Of a stretch of DNA of 45,890 bases, positions 8,770-16,721 are shown piece after piece (position 1 is the stretch's first letter; each line of letters begins with the position of its first letter). The stretch is from the NCBI GenBank assembly GCA_002722735.1, contig PBMR01000003.1, positions 41,637-87,526 of the forward strand, written 5' to 3'. Below the pieces are notes generated by a model, which saw nothing but the letters and a program-made list of their open reading frames with translations, was not told the DNA's origin and ran no database searches. The translations under genes were made by a program, and so were the position numbers. The DNA is from Methanobacteriota archaeon. GTDB lineage: Archaea > Thermoplasmatota > Poseidoniia > Poseidoniales > Thalassarchaeaceae.

Positions 8770-10353
8770 ATGGTGTCGCCGCGAGCTCTGCTGAGCGTCT
8801 GGGACAAGTCTGGAATCGAGGACCTAGGAAAGGCCCTCGACGGAATGGGCTGGGAGTTACTTTCCACAGGAGGAACTGCAAGCGCACTCAGGGAGTCGGG
8901 ATTGGAAGTCGTGGAAGTGAGCGAGGACACCGGCCACCAGGAGGTCTTCGATGGGCGCCTCAAGACGCTTCACCCAGCTGTCCACGGGGGCATTCTCGCT
9001 CGTAGGGATCATGAGGATGACATGGCCACCCTCTCAGAACTAGGCTACGGGACAATAGACCTCGTTTGCGTCAACCTCTACCCCTTCGAGGCAACCGCGG
9101 CGCGCAACCCCCCGGCTAGCGATGCCGAGCTGATCGAGATGATTGACATCGGTGGTCCGACCATGATACGCTCGGCTGCCAAGAACCACGTCGATGTGAT
9201 CGTGCTGACCCATCCCGACCAGTATCGGAGCACCCTCTCCTCCCTATCGAAATCCGACGGCGAACCGTCGGGGGTCGATCTCAGCACGAGGCGAACCCTT
9301 GCCTTGGAGGCATACCAGAGCACGGCATCCTACGACTCCGCTATCTCCAGCGAACTCGATCACAGGTTCGCTCAAGGCATAGTCCCCTCTAGGCTGCATG
9401 TCGCATCCGGCAGATTCACGGAGCTGCGCTACGGGGAGAACCCTCACCAGCCGGCCGCCTTCTACCCCGCTGCCGGACCCCCGTCCGGCCTTGCTGCCGC
9501 GGTTCAGCACGGAGGCAAGCCGCTATCGTACAACAACTACCTCGATCTGGACGGAGCGCTCAGGCTCGCTCGCTCCCTGGACCTGACATGCGCTGGCGAA
9601 CCTCATGCCTGCGTGATCATCAAGCACACAAACCCATGCGGCGCTGCTGTTGACCAGACCCAGGTCGGGGCGTGGGAGAACGCACTAGCCAGCGATCCCG
9701 AGAGCGCCTTCGGATGCGTCATCGCATTTACCAGAACCGTCGAGAAGGAGACTGCCGATGCCATCGGTGACCACTTCTTCGAGTGCATGATTGCTCCCGG
9801 CTACGAGCCCGAGGCTCTTGAGGCACTGTCTGCGAAGAAAAACCGCAGGATGATGACCCTCGATCCAATGGAGCAGCGAGTTGATGAGGTCAGAATGCGG
9901 CAGGTCGAGGGGGGATGGCTTGCCCAGATTCAGGGCCCGCCCAGAATTGACTGGGACGGGGTTAAATGCGTCACTGACAAACAGGTGGACACTTCTGGAA
10001 TGACGCTCGCCCGCTTTGGCTCGACCGTGCTGGCCGAGGTCAAGTCCAACGCAATCATCCTCGTTGCTGGAACGGAGGCGGGTTGCGCCACCGTGGGCGT
10101 CGGCCCCGGCCAGACCAGCAGGGTGGAGGCGGTTAGGATAGCGGCTCGCAGGGCGGGTGAGCGGGCCGAGGGCTCGATGATGGTCTCAGATGCCTTCTTC
10201 CCGTTCCGCGACGGAATCGACGTTGCCAATGAGATTGGAGTCTCGACCATCGTCCAACCAGGGGGATCTGTCCGCGATCACGAGGTGATTGAGGCCGCCG
10301 ACGAACATGGCATGGCCATGGTCCTCACGGGAACCAGACTCTTCCTCCACTAG
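8770..10353 (+). CDS. purH: Bifunctional AICAR transformylase / IMP cyclohydrolase PurH
   Basis: A 527-residue full-length PurH that completes de novo IMP synthesis: formyl transfer from 10-formyl-THF to AICAR, then ring closure. The N-terminal MGS-like cyclohydrolase domain has LLSVWDKSGIEDL, LLSTGGTASAL, GRLKTLHPAVHGGIL and VNLYPFEAT. The C-terminal transformylase domain has RYGENPHQPAAFYP, KPLSYNNYLDLDGAL and the catalytic Lys-His motif KHTNPCGAA at about residue 285. The end is SDAFFPFRDGID and QPGGSVRD. Many archaea use PurO and PurP instead, so this is the bacterial-type route. purN at 13.2 kb agrees. It lies 55 bases upstream of the CBS-like gene on the same strand. Confidence 0.98.
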   Translation: MVSPRALLSVWDKSGIEDLGKALDGMGWELLSTGGTASALRESGLEVVEVSEDTGHQEVFDGRLKTLHPAVHGGILARRDHEDDMATLSELGYGTIDLVCVNLYPFEATAARNPPASDAELIEMIDIGGPTMIRSAAKNHVDVIVLTHPDQYRSTLSSLSKSDGEPSGVDLSTRRTLALEAYQSTASYDSAISSELDHRFAQGIVPSRLHVASGRFTELRYGENPHQPAAFYPAAGPPSGLAAAVQHGGKPLSYNNYLDLDGALRLARSLDLTCAGEPHACVIIKHTNPCGAAVDQTQVGAWENALASDPESAFGCVIAFTRTVEKETADAIGDHFFECMIAPGYEPEALEALSAKKNRRMMTLDPMEQRVDEVRMRQVEGGWLAQIQGPPRIDWDGVKCVTDKQVDTSGMTLARFGSTVLAEVKSNAIILVAGTEAGCATVGVGPGQTSRVEAVRIAARRAGERAEGSMMVSDAFFPFRDGIDVANEIGVSTIVQPGGSVRDHEVIEAADEHGMAMVLTGTRLFLH

Positions 10354-10408
10354 CGGCCTTTGCCTCGTTTGGGCGACATCATCATACCCCGGATTCTGAT
10401 GTCGATGC

Positions 10409-11446
10409 ATGGCATCCGGTTCCTCGGGCCCGCCCAATACCTACGACGACATCGTCTCAGCGATAGGAAATACCCCCCTAATCCGACTCAACCGCCTTAC
10501 TGAAGGGCTGAAGACCTCTTCTGTTTGGGTCAAGTTGGAGCGTTGCAACCCCGGCGGCTCGATCAAAGACAGGATAGCACTGCAGATGGTGCTCGAAGCC
10601 GAGTCGGAGGGAATACTGAAACCCGGGGGGACGATTGTCGAAGCGACCTCCGGCAATACCGGAATCGGTCTGGCTATGGTCGCAGCGCAGAGGGGGTATC
10701 GATGCGTCTTCACCATTCCCGATAAGATGAGTGAGGAGAAGATCACGTTGCTGCGGGCCATAGGAGCCGAGGTGCACGTCTGCCCTACCGCGGTCGAGAA
10801 GGAGGACCCACGCTCCTACTACGAGGTGGCATCACGCCTAGCCAAGGAGATACCCGGGGCGTGGTACCCAGACCAGTACTCACACCAAGCCAACCCACTA
10901 GCTCACATGCTTTCGACCGGGCCCGAGATCTGGGAGCAGACACAGGGCAAACTGACCCATTTCGTTGCCACCATGGGGACTGGAGGAACGATTTCTGGAA
11001 CGGCTAGGGCTCTCAAGGAACTAGCCGAGTCCAATGACCGTGCTGTGCCGAAGATTGTCGGTGTGGATGCGGTGGGCTCCATTCTGAAGCAATGGTTCGA
11101 GGAGGGCACGATTGGGGAGCCCAGTACCTACAAGGTCGAGGGCTTCGGAGAGGACTTCATTCCCTCGGCCACCGACTTCTCACTAATTGACGAGGTCCAC
11201 CGGGTCGACGACGGGACGTGCTTCCGCTGGGCCAGGGCACTTGCGAGGCAAGAGGGAATGTTCTGCGGCGGTTCCTGCGGTGGCGCAATCAAGGTGGCCC
11301 TCGAGATTGCCGAGACAGCGGAGGCCGCTGGCGAGGTAGCAATGGTCGTAGCCATACTGCCGGATGCTGGGAACCCCTACCTATCCAAGTTCTACAGTGA
11401 CGATTGGCTATTGGATAATGGCTGGGACCCCAAGGACTGGGAGTGA
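10409..11446 (+). CDS. Cystathionine beta-synthase / cysteine synthase family, PLP enzyme
   Basis: A 345-residue fold-type II PLP enzyme. Motifs: IGNTPLIRLNRL, the PLP lysine in NPGGSIKDRIAL, the phosphate-binding SGNTGIGLA, MGTGGTISGTARAL, and CGGSCGGAI near the C-terminus. Long blocks such as DQYSHQANPLAHMLSTGPEIW and VEGFGEDFIP fit the catalytic core of cystathionine beta-synthase better than CysK. No C-terminal CBS-pair regulatory domain is present. The likely reaction is condensation of serine (or O-acetylserine) with homocysteine (or sulfide). It converges with the cystathionine gamma-lyase/synthase gene, whose end is 6 bases away, supporting a transsulfuration pair. Confidence 0.9.
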   Translation: MASGSSGPPNTYDDIVSAIGNTPLIRLNRLTEGLKTSSVWVKLERCNPGGSIKDRIALQMVLEAESEGILKPGGTIVEATSGNTGIGLAMVAAQRGYRCVFTIPDKMSEEKITLLRAIGAEVHVCPTAVEKEDPRSYYEVASRLAKEIPGAWYPDQYSHQANPLAHMLSTGPEIWEQTQGKLTHFVATMGTGGTISGTARALKELAESNDRAVPKIVGVDAVGSILKQWFEEGTIGEPSTYKVEGFGEDFIPSATDFSLIDEVHRVDDGTCFRWARALARQEGMFCGGSCGGAIKVALEIAETAEAAGEVAMVVAILPDAGNPYLSKFYSDDWLLDNGWDPKDWE

Positions 11447-11452
11447 TAACTC

Positions 11453-12595
11453 TCAGGCCCTCTCGAGGGCTTGCTCCAAGTCAGCGATGATGTCGTTCGC
11501 ATCCTCCACCCCAACGGAGAGACGCACCAAACCGTCCCCGAAACCACGAGCGAGCCGGTCTTCCCGTGGGACCTCCGCGTGAGTCATGGTCGCGGGATGT
11601 GTTATCATCGTCTCCACCGAACCCAGGCTCTCTGCCAGCAGGCACAGGTCCACGGAGTTCATCAGAGTCTTGCCAGCCTCCAAACCACCATTCAACTCGA
11701 ACGAGATCATCCCGCTGTAGCCGCTCATCTGCTCTACAGCAATCTCGTGCATTGGATGCGAGGCCAGCCCGGGGTATGTCACCTTGGCAACCTTGGGATG
11801 CTCGTCTAGGTACGCAGCCACCTTCTCAGCATTCTCCCAGTGCCTCTGCATCCTCAGATGCAGCGTCTTCAGACCCAATATCGTCAGCCAGCAGTCGAAC
11901 GGACCGGGGACCGCTCCCACACTCTTTTGGATGAACTTCAGCTTCTCGAAAAGACCCTCGCTGTTGGTGATGACCGCCCCGCCGATAAGTTGGTTGTGTC
12001 CGCTGAGGTACTTCGTAGTACTATGGAGGACAATGTCAGCACCGTACTCCAAGGGCTTCAGGAAGACCGGTGTCGCGAAGGTCGAGTCGACGACGTACAA
12101 CAAGTCGTGCTTCTTCGCAATCTTTCCGACAGCATCGAGATCGGTGATCTTGAGCAATGGGTTGGTGGGCGTCTCTATCCAGACCATCTTGGTCTCGGGT
12201 CTGATTGCAGCCTCCACGTTCGTCGCATCCTGGGAATCCACATACGAGAAGTGGACGCCATAGTTCGACATCAGCTTGTTGAAGAGGCGGGAAGTTCCAC
12301 CATATACATCATCACAGCATACCACGTGGTCGCCCTGCTCTAGCAGTTTCATGCAACTGTCAGCGCCCGCCATCCCGCTGGCGAACGCGACCGCATAACT
12401 TCCCCCCTCAATGGCTGCTAGATGACTCTCCAGCTCCTGCCTTGTCGGATTCGAGGATCGGGTGTAATCGAACCCTTTGTCTCGCCCTACCTCTTCAAGC
12501 ACGTAGGTCGCAGTCTGGTACAGTGGTGGAATGATTGCTCCCGTTGTGGGGTCCGGCTTACTGCGTCCTCTAACAATCGTAGTGTCGAATTCCAT
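11453..12595 (-). CDS. Cystathionine gamma-lyase / gamma-synthase (Cys/Met metabolism PLP enzyme)
   Basis: A 380-residue fold-type I PLP enzyme. Seen: FDTTIVRGRSKPDPTTGAI at the N-terminus, YTRSSNPTRQELESHLAAIE, ASGMAGADS, and the PLP lysine in DIVLHSTTKYLSGHNQLIGG. ETMITHPATMTHAEV and the terminal VRLSVGVEDANDIIADL follow. ATG 12595 gives the normal family N-terminus; the longer frame to 12673 overlaps the DUF454 gene end and adds no family sequence. Sequence alone does not separate the lyase from the synthase. Paired with the CBS-like gene, a lyase making cysteine from cystathionine is the simpler reading. Confidence 0.93.
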   Translation of the reverse strand: MEFDTTIVRGRSKPDPTTGAIIPPLYQTATYVLEEVGRDKGFDYTRSSNPTRQELESHLAAIEGGSYAVAFASGMAGADSCMKLLEQGDHVVCCDDVYGGTSRLFNKLMSNYGVHFSYVDSQDATNVEAAIRPETKMVWIETPTNPLLKITDLDAVGKIAKKHDLLYVVDSTFATPVFLKPLEYGADIVLHSTTKYLSGHNQLIGGAVITNSEGLFEKLKFIQKSVGAVPGPFDCWLTILGLKTLHLRMQRHWENAEKVAAYLDEHPKVAKVTYPGLASHPMHEIAVEQMSGYSGMISFELNGGLEAGKTLMNSVDLCLLAESLGSVETMITHPATMTHAEVPREDRLARGFGDGLVRLSVGVEDANDIIADLEQALERA

Positions 12596-12665
12596 GCAAC
12601 TCCCCGTCCGACGCGCTAGGTAATCTAGCAAAAGCGTTTCACTGAAAATGCCCGTCCAAATCTCG

Positions 12666-13151
12666 TCAATCACGAGAATTGACTTGGGCTTGAACGTACC
12701 AAATACCTATCAAACCGACTAGGATTATCGCACCCGCCCCAAATCCCGGGTCGGGTCCGTTCCATGTAGAGGGATTCCACAGAAAGCCATCTCCTCGGGT
12801 CGAGACATACCAGACGAAGTACGCGGAAACACTTGTCATGACCCCAATCATCACTGCTATCGAGAATTTCACATGCCGAGGCAGGGTCTTCCCGGTCGCG
12901 TAGTACTCGAACATGGCCGGACCGAAGTACCGATTGGCCAGAGTCATGCGAAACATCCTCTCGCTGGAGAGTGAGAACAGGAATGCGGCCGGTACAGCCC
13001 AAGAGACGGTCGGCCATCCGGGAATCCAGATTCCAATGACCGCGAACACGAGAAAGAGCGATCCGAGCCCAATGTACAACTTGCTCTTGGCAGGACTGCT
13101 AGACACGCAATAGTGCTCGACGACCTCGTCAATCGTCTGCAGCCTCTCCAT
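12666..13151 (-). CDS. DUF454-like inner membrane protein
   Basis: A 161-residue membrane protein. A hydrophobic segment with GIWIPGWPTVSWAVPAAF followed by SLSSERMFRMTLANRYFGPAMFEYYATGK matches the layout of DUF454 (YbaN-like) proteins: a Pro-rich helix turn, a Ser-x-Arg motif, then 'N..FG......G'. Four hydrophobic segments are likely, at about residues 25-60, 94-112 and 138-156, with the first stretch long enough for two helices. The function of the family is unknown. ATG 13151 opens the gene, which is divergent from purN across an 86-base gap that must contain both promoters. Confidence 0.75.
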   Translation of the reverse strand: MERLQTIDEVVEHYCVSSSPAKSKLYIGLGSLFLVFAVIGIWIPGWPTVSWAVPAAFLFSLSSERMFRMTLANRYFGPAMFEYYATGKTLPRHVKFSIAVMIGVMTSVSAYFVWYVSTRGDGFLWNPSTWNGPDPGFGAGAIILVGLIGIWYVQAQVNSRD

Positions 13152-13237
13152 AACTCACTCCGAATAAAGCCGACAGCAACCGGCGTTTAAGGAAATGTCC
13201 TGCCAAGCCTCAAGCGCTACCTCCGCTCCAACGAGCC

Positions 13238-13873
13238 ATGGGAATGGAGTCCGGACTCCCCCGCGCATCCACTATCGATAATCCGACACGTCTTGCCGTT
13301 ATGATCTCCGGTGGGGGCTCCGGTCTCGCAGCCCTGCTCGAGTACCAACTCTCCGAGAAGCGCTGCCACCGAACAGTGCTAGTACTGGCCGATAGCACCC
13401 TTGCAGGAGGGTTAGAGCACGGCAGAAGCAACGGGATCAGATCCTTGGGAATTCCCCTTCCAATTGAGAAGGACAAGTCTGAGCAGAGGCTGGCACACGA
13501 GAGGCTGGTTCACGATGAACTGGTATCAGCAGATGTGGAGATGGTGGTTCTGAGTGGGTACATGCGAATTCTGACTCCGTGGTTTGTTGGCCTTTGGAAG
13601 GGCCGACTGCTCAACATCCACCCATCCTTGCTGCCGGATTTCCCCGGAGCGCATGCGCACCGAGACGTTCTGGCCGCCGGTGTCGGCCTAACCGGATGCA
13701 CCGTCCACCTGGTTGATGAGAGGGTTGACTCTGGCCCCATACTAGCACAGAGGCAGGTTGAGGTCAAGCCAGATGATGATGAGAGCACCCTACAAGAACG
13801 AGTCAAGAAGATCGAGCACATCCTATACCCGGAGACTCTAGACAGGTATTGCTCAGGGCAGATTTCACCCTAG
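13238..13873 (+). CDS. purN: Phosphoribosylglycinamide formyltransferase PurN
   Basis: A 211-residue 10-formyl-THF-dependent GAR transformylase, third step of purine synthesis. Seen: the N-terminal LAVMISGGGSGLAALLEY, LSGYMRILTPWFV, and the catalytic block NIHPSLLPDFPGAHAHRDVL with Asn and His. Then GCTVHLVDERVDSGPIL carries the catalytic Asp, ahead of a helical end. Compared with typical PurN there are about 18 extra N-terminal residues, so translation might start later. It uses the same cofactor as PurH at 8.8 kb. The last 9 bases overlap the convergent mobA gene. Confidence 0.96.
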   Translation: MGMESGLPRASTIDNPTRLAVMISGGGSGLAALLEYQLSEKRCHRTVLVLADSTLAGGLEHGRSNGIRSLGIPLPIEKDKSEQRLAHERLVHDELVSADVEMVVLSGYMRILTPWFVGLWKGRLLNIHPSLLPDFPGAHAHRDVLAAGVGLTGCTVHLVDERVDSGPILAQRQVEVKPDDDESTLQERVKKIEHILYPETLDRYCSGQISP

Positions 13874-14431
13874 GTCCCCCGGACTGTTGATGTTTCGGAG
13901 CATTTCCGGATCTTCCAACAACACGGAGTGCTGCAACTCAGAGAACTGTTCGTGAAGCGGCCTCCTATCGCCACCCTCAATCATTTCTAGGACGATGTGA
14001 GGACGAATTAGGGCCAATAGTGGGTGCGATCTCTCACCATCATGAGGAATCATGAGAGCATCCCCCTCCCCCAACCCTTCCTCCAGCGAACAGAATAGCT
14101 CTGCTGAGACCCAAGGCACGTCTACTGGTGCTAGTTGGAGGGTCTGCACCTCCTCACACTGAGGATCCTCCAAGGCCTCAGTCAAAGCCTCGATCGGACC
14201 AGCGTACATGCTGCCATCCAAGACCCATTCGATCTGCAGACTCTCATCGATCACGCTTCCGTACCTATCCACGTCCTCTGGCCGTGCAACTGCTATTCTA
14301 ATTGGCTCAAGGCCAGCTTCTGAGAGTGCCCTAGACACCCTTGCGATCATGGCCTCCCCGTCGACCTCGACTAGGGCCTTGTCCTCACCCATGCGCGAGG
14401 AGCGTCCCCCGGCGAATAGCAGAGAGCGCAC
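13865..14431 (-). CDS. mobA: MobA-like nucleotidyltransferase (molybdenum cofactor guanylyltransferase)
   Basis: A 188-residue protein with the NTP-transferase fold. The N-terminus LLFAGGRSSRMGEDKAL is the nucleotide-binding loop typical of MobA (GG.SSRMG.DKAL). The middle holds a substrate or metal region (LAPVDVPWVS, corresponding to 'DMP'), and HPLLALIRP follows. MobA attaches GMP to molybdopterin to make the dinucleotide cofactor. The related MobA-like sugar-1-phosphate or CTP transferases cannot be fully excluded. A 69-residue gene lies 4 bases upstream on the same strand and probably shares the transcript. Confidence 0.88.
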   Translation of the reverse strand: MRSLLFAGGRSSRMGEDKALVEVDGEAMIARVSRALSEAGLEPIRIAVARPEDVDRYGSVIDESLQIEWVLDGSMYAGPIEALTEALEDPQCEEVQTLQLAPVDVPWVSAELFCSLEEGLGEGDALMIPHDGERSHPLLALIRPHIVLEMIEGGDRRPLHEQFSELQHSVLLEDPEMLRNINSPGDLG

Positions 14432-14435
14432 TGAG

Positions 14436-14645
14436 TCACCTCAGTTCGTCCAACCGTCTAAGCGCGTGCTGAATCTCCTCCATGAGATCAAGTGCCCGGT
14501 GTATCAGAATCTGCCTATCCTTGCGTGCCGAAGTCTCTCCAAGCCACCCCATCAGTTGGGAGATATCCTGTGCATCACGCTTGACCGTCCACTCTAGGAC
14601 CTCCTCTGAGATCGGGTCATCTGATGGTAGAAGACGCTCGGTCAT
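14436..14645 (-). CDS. Small acidic helical protein, hypothetical
   Basis: A 69-residue soluble, probably all-helical protein with a charged C-terminal helix (LDLMEEIQHALRRLDELR). No known motif was recognised. It sits 4 bases upstream of mobA with the same orientation, so translational coupling is likely. A role with MobA is only inferred from position. Start ATG 14645. Confidence 0.6.
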   Translation of the reverse strand: MTERLLPSDDPISEEVLEWTVKRDAQDISQLMGWLGETSARKDRQILIHRALDLMEEIQHALRRLDELR

Positions 14646-14744
14646 GACTCCGTGAGAGGTCGGTGACGCATCAGTCCTGCGGCTCCCCTACCACATCCCA
14701 GCCCTGTTTCCTACTTGGTGGGGAGTAGCCGAGCCACTCATCCC

Positions 14745-15242
14745 CTACTCCTTCCTTGGGAGCAGATTGACGCTGTCGAAGATCTCCCCCATCCTTTCAA
14801 CTGAATCCTTCAACCTCATGCGGAACTCCTCAGCGAATGTGCGATGAACAATGTCGTCGAGTTGGCGGTCTAGGCTCCGAGCTATTGCTCTGTGCTCGGA
14901 CTCGTCGATGCGGAACATGCTCCTCAGGTTAGCAATCTGGGCTAGAACGTCGTCAGACCTGTCAGTGTGGATCAGCATGGCTTCAAGCACCTGTCCGTAA
15001 ACAAGCCTCATCTCTCTCTTGTCCAGAAGCGTACCACCCCCGGCTTCCTTTCCTTCGACCACGGCATCATAGATTATTTTCGGCTCGTCATCCTCCAGAT
15101 CCATGGCATGGGCCAGTTTGACAAGCACCCTCTTCTCCCCATTGGACAACTGCCCATCCCGGAGTGCAAGCCTAGTAGCGCTCCAGAAGACTTTTCTTCG
15201 GTTCTGCTCGACTCCGCCCACAGGGTCCGATGAAGGGCACAT
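14745..15242 (-). CDS. TerB-like helical protein, hypothetical
   Basis: A 165-residue soluble helical protein. The stretch LALRDGQLSNGEKRVLVKLAHAMDL resembles the 'DG.l...E...l..la..l.l' helix-turn-helix of TerB/TerB-like domains, which are associated with tellurite resistance and membrane stress systems. The rest is highly charged and helical. The identification is a weak pattern match and the function is unknown. It is divergent from dnaG. ATG 15242 is the first start; MCPSSDP may be an extension, with no better start visible. Confidence 0.65.
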   Translation of the reverse strand: MCPSSDPVGGVEQNRRKVFWSATRLALRDGQLSNGEKRVLVKLAHAMDLEDDEPKIIYDAVVEGKEAGGGTLLDKREMRLVYGQVLEAMLIHTDRSDDVLAQIANLRSMFRIDESEHRAIARSLDRQLDDIVHRTFAEEFRMRLKDSVERMGEIFDSVNLLPRKE

Positions 15243-15298
15243 GACTTAACGACTGGGTCGATGAGAGCCTCGAAAATCCGGCCAATTTCGTGATAGGA

Positions 15299-15422
15299 GG
15301 CTTCATGAAGCCCCCTCACCTCCGCAGGTTTGCTTCTCAGCTTTATTCCCGGGCGCTTAGCGCCCATCCGAACCCCCTCGCCAGACTGGCGAAAAACGGG
15401 GGCAAGGCCCCGGTCTGGGGCC
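15299..15422 (+). promoter_or_regulatory. Hairpin-rich leader/promoter region of dnaG
   Basis: Four perfect or near-perfect inverted repeats occur before dnaG. They are GGCTTCATGAAGCC at 15299-15312; GGGCGC-TTA-GCGCCC at 15351-15365; a nested stem in which CCCCC (15373-15377) pairs with GGGGG (15398-15402) around CGCCA-GAC-TGGCG (15379-15391); and GGCCCC-GGTCT-GGGGCC at 15406-15422. A TATA-like ctttatt lies at 15341-15347. If it is the TATA box, the transcript would begin near 15370 and carry the last two hairpins directly before the ribosome binding site caaggaga (15429-15436). Confidence 0.55.
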
Positions 15423-15445
15423 GAGCAGCAAGGAGAAAAGAAAAC

Positions 15446-16615
15446 ATGTCAAGTGAATCAAAATACGTTATACGCGCAACAATCCGGGTAGATACCGACA
15501 TACAAAGAAAGGACGTCATAGGAGCCATCTTCGGTCAGACCGAGGGACTCCTGGGAGAGGGCCTGCAACTCAGGAAGTTGCAAAGTACTGGGCGCATCAG
15601 CCACGTCGATGTCAATCTGAACAAAAACAAGGGCCGGACCCAGGGGCAAATCGAACTCTCAACGTCATTGGACCAAGTGAGTGCCGCCGTCATCGGCGCC
15701 GCTCTCGAGACCATCGACCGGGTAGGGCCGGGCAAGGCCTCAATTCGAGTCAAGGAGATCGAGAACATCCAATCTGCCAAGAGGGACCACATCATCGACC
15801 GCGCCAAGGTACTGCTCCTCGAAATTGTGAGTACGGGCGCTGGCGAATCTAAGAACATCCTCGATGAGGTCAAGTCAGTGCTTACCTTGGACACAGAGAT
15901 CGATTTTGCTGAGATGACGGCGGGCCCAAATGTCGAGGAGTCCGATGCCTTGATCATCGTCGAAGGACGCAACGACGTTCGAAACCTACTGAAGTTCGGA
16001 TTCAAGAACGCGATTGCGACCATGGGCTCGGGAATCAAGCCCGAACTGGTCAAGCTAGCCGCTACAAAGAAGATGGTAACCGCATTCATGGATGGTGACA
16101 GAGGAGGCAGGCTCCTTCTTCTGGAGATTGACGGCAAACTCGGCAAATCCCTTACCCACGTCGCCCTTGCACCACGAAGTCGCGAGGTCGAGCATCTCGA
16201 GGGCAAGGTGATCACGAAGTGCCTGACCCAGAAGGAGACCGCCTCCAAGACCGTCTCTAGGATTCGAACCCAGGAACAGAAGGCCGACGATGCTTCAGTC
16301 GGGAAGGGAAGACCCTCCCTAGAAGCACCGGATGAGGTGAAGAACTGGTCCCCATTCTTCGATGGACTCAAGCGAAATCAAGCCATCATCGTTCTCGAAG
16401 ATGGCTCGGGCTCGGAACCCATTAGCGCAAAGAACATCGGAGAGGCTCTCTCAAGCACTGAGGGTGCCCAGGGTCTTGTGTTCGCAGGAAAGGTTTCGGA
16501 TAGGATATTCGAGTTGGCCGCCGGTGCTGGCATTGTGACGGTTGTCGGCAAGACCATTGGTCCGGAGTCCTTGAAACTTGGAGTTCAAGCATACTCGGCA
16601 AGCGACCTCAATTGA
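15446..16615 (+). CDS. dnaG: Archaeal DnaG-type primase-like protein (Toprim)
   Basis: A 389-residue archaeal DnaG. The N-terminal domain begins YVIRATIRVDTDIQRKDVIG. The central Toprim domain has the catalytic Glu in DALIIVEGRNDVRNLLKFGF at about residue 168 and the metal-binding acidic motif FMDGDRGGRLLL at about residue 214. The C-terminal region includes the ITKCLTQKE segment. Archaeal DnaG can make primers but is best known as an exosome-associated RNA-binding subunit, so either role is possible. ATG 15446 is supported by a ribosome binding site (aaggag) about 10 bases upstream and by family length. The open frame continuing to 15290 runs through hairpins and is not coding-like. Confidence 0.95.
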   Translation: MSSESKYVIRATIRVDTDIQRKDVIGAIFGQTEGLLGEGLQLRKLQSTGRISHVDVNLNKNKGRTQGQIELSTSLDQVSAAVIGAALETIDRVGPGKASIRVKEIENIQSAKRDHIIDRAKVLLLEIVSTGAGESKNILDEVKSVLTLDTEIDFAEMTAGPNVEESDALIIVEGRNDVRNLLKFGFKNAIATMGSGIKPELVKLAATKKMVTAFMDGDRGGRLLLLEIDGKLGKSLTHVALAPRSREVEHLEGKVITKCLTQKETASKTVSRIRTQEQKADDASVGKGRPSLEAPDEVKNWSPFFDGLKRNQAIIVLEDGSGSEPISAKNIGEALSSTEGAQGLVFAGKVSDRIFELAAGAGIVTVVGKTIGPESLKLGVQAYSASDLN

Positions 16616-16634
16616 GTAATATTGCCCCATTTGC

Positions 16635-16655
16635 TGGCAGGGCATAGCCCTGCCA
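16635..16655 (+). terminator. Perfect 9-bp hairpin after dnaG
   Basis: TGGCAGGGC-ATA-GCCCTGCCA forms a perfect 9-bp stem with a 3-base loop, 20 bases after the dnaG stop. No long T-run follows (aataatcg), so it is not a standard archaeal T-rich terminator. It may stabilise the 3' end or act as an operator for the TPR gene downstream. Confidence 0.45.
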
Positions 16656-16721
16656 ATAATCGACCCCTTCTGGTGGGTGTTAGCAGAAGCCATCAAAAGT
16701 CCCTCATGCCCGCTGAGACCG

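Noticed and set aside
15290-15445. 52-codon extension of dnaG
   Set aside because: It runs through stable hairpins, has no family similarity, and a ribosome binding site sits before ATG 15446.
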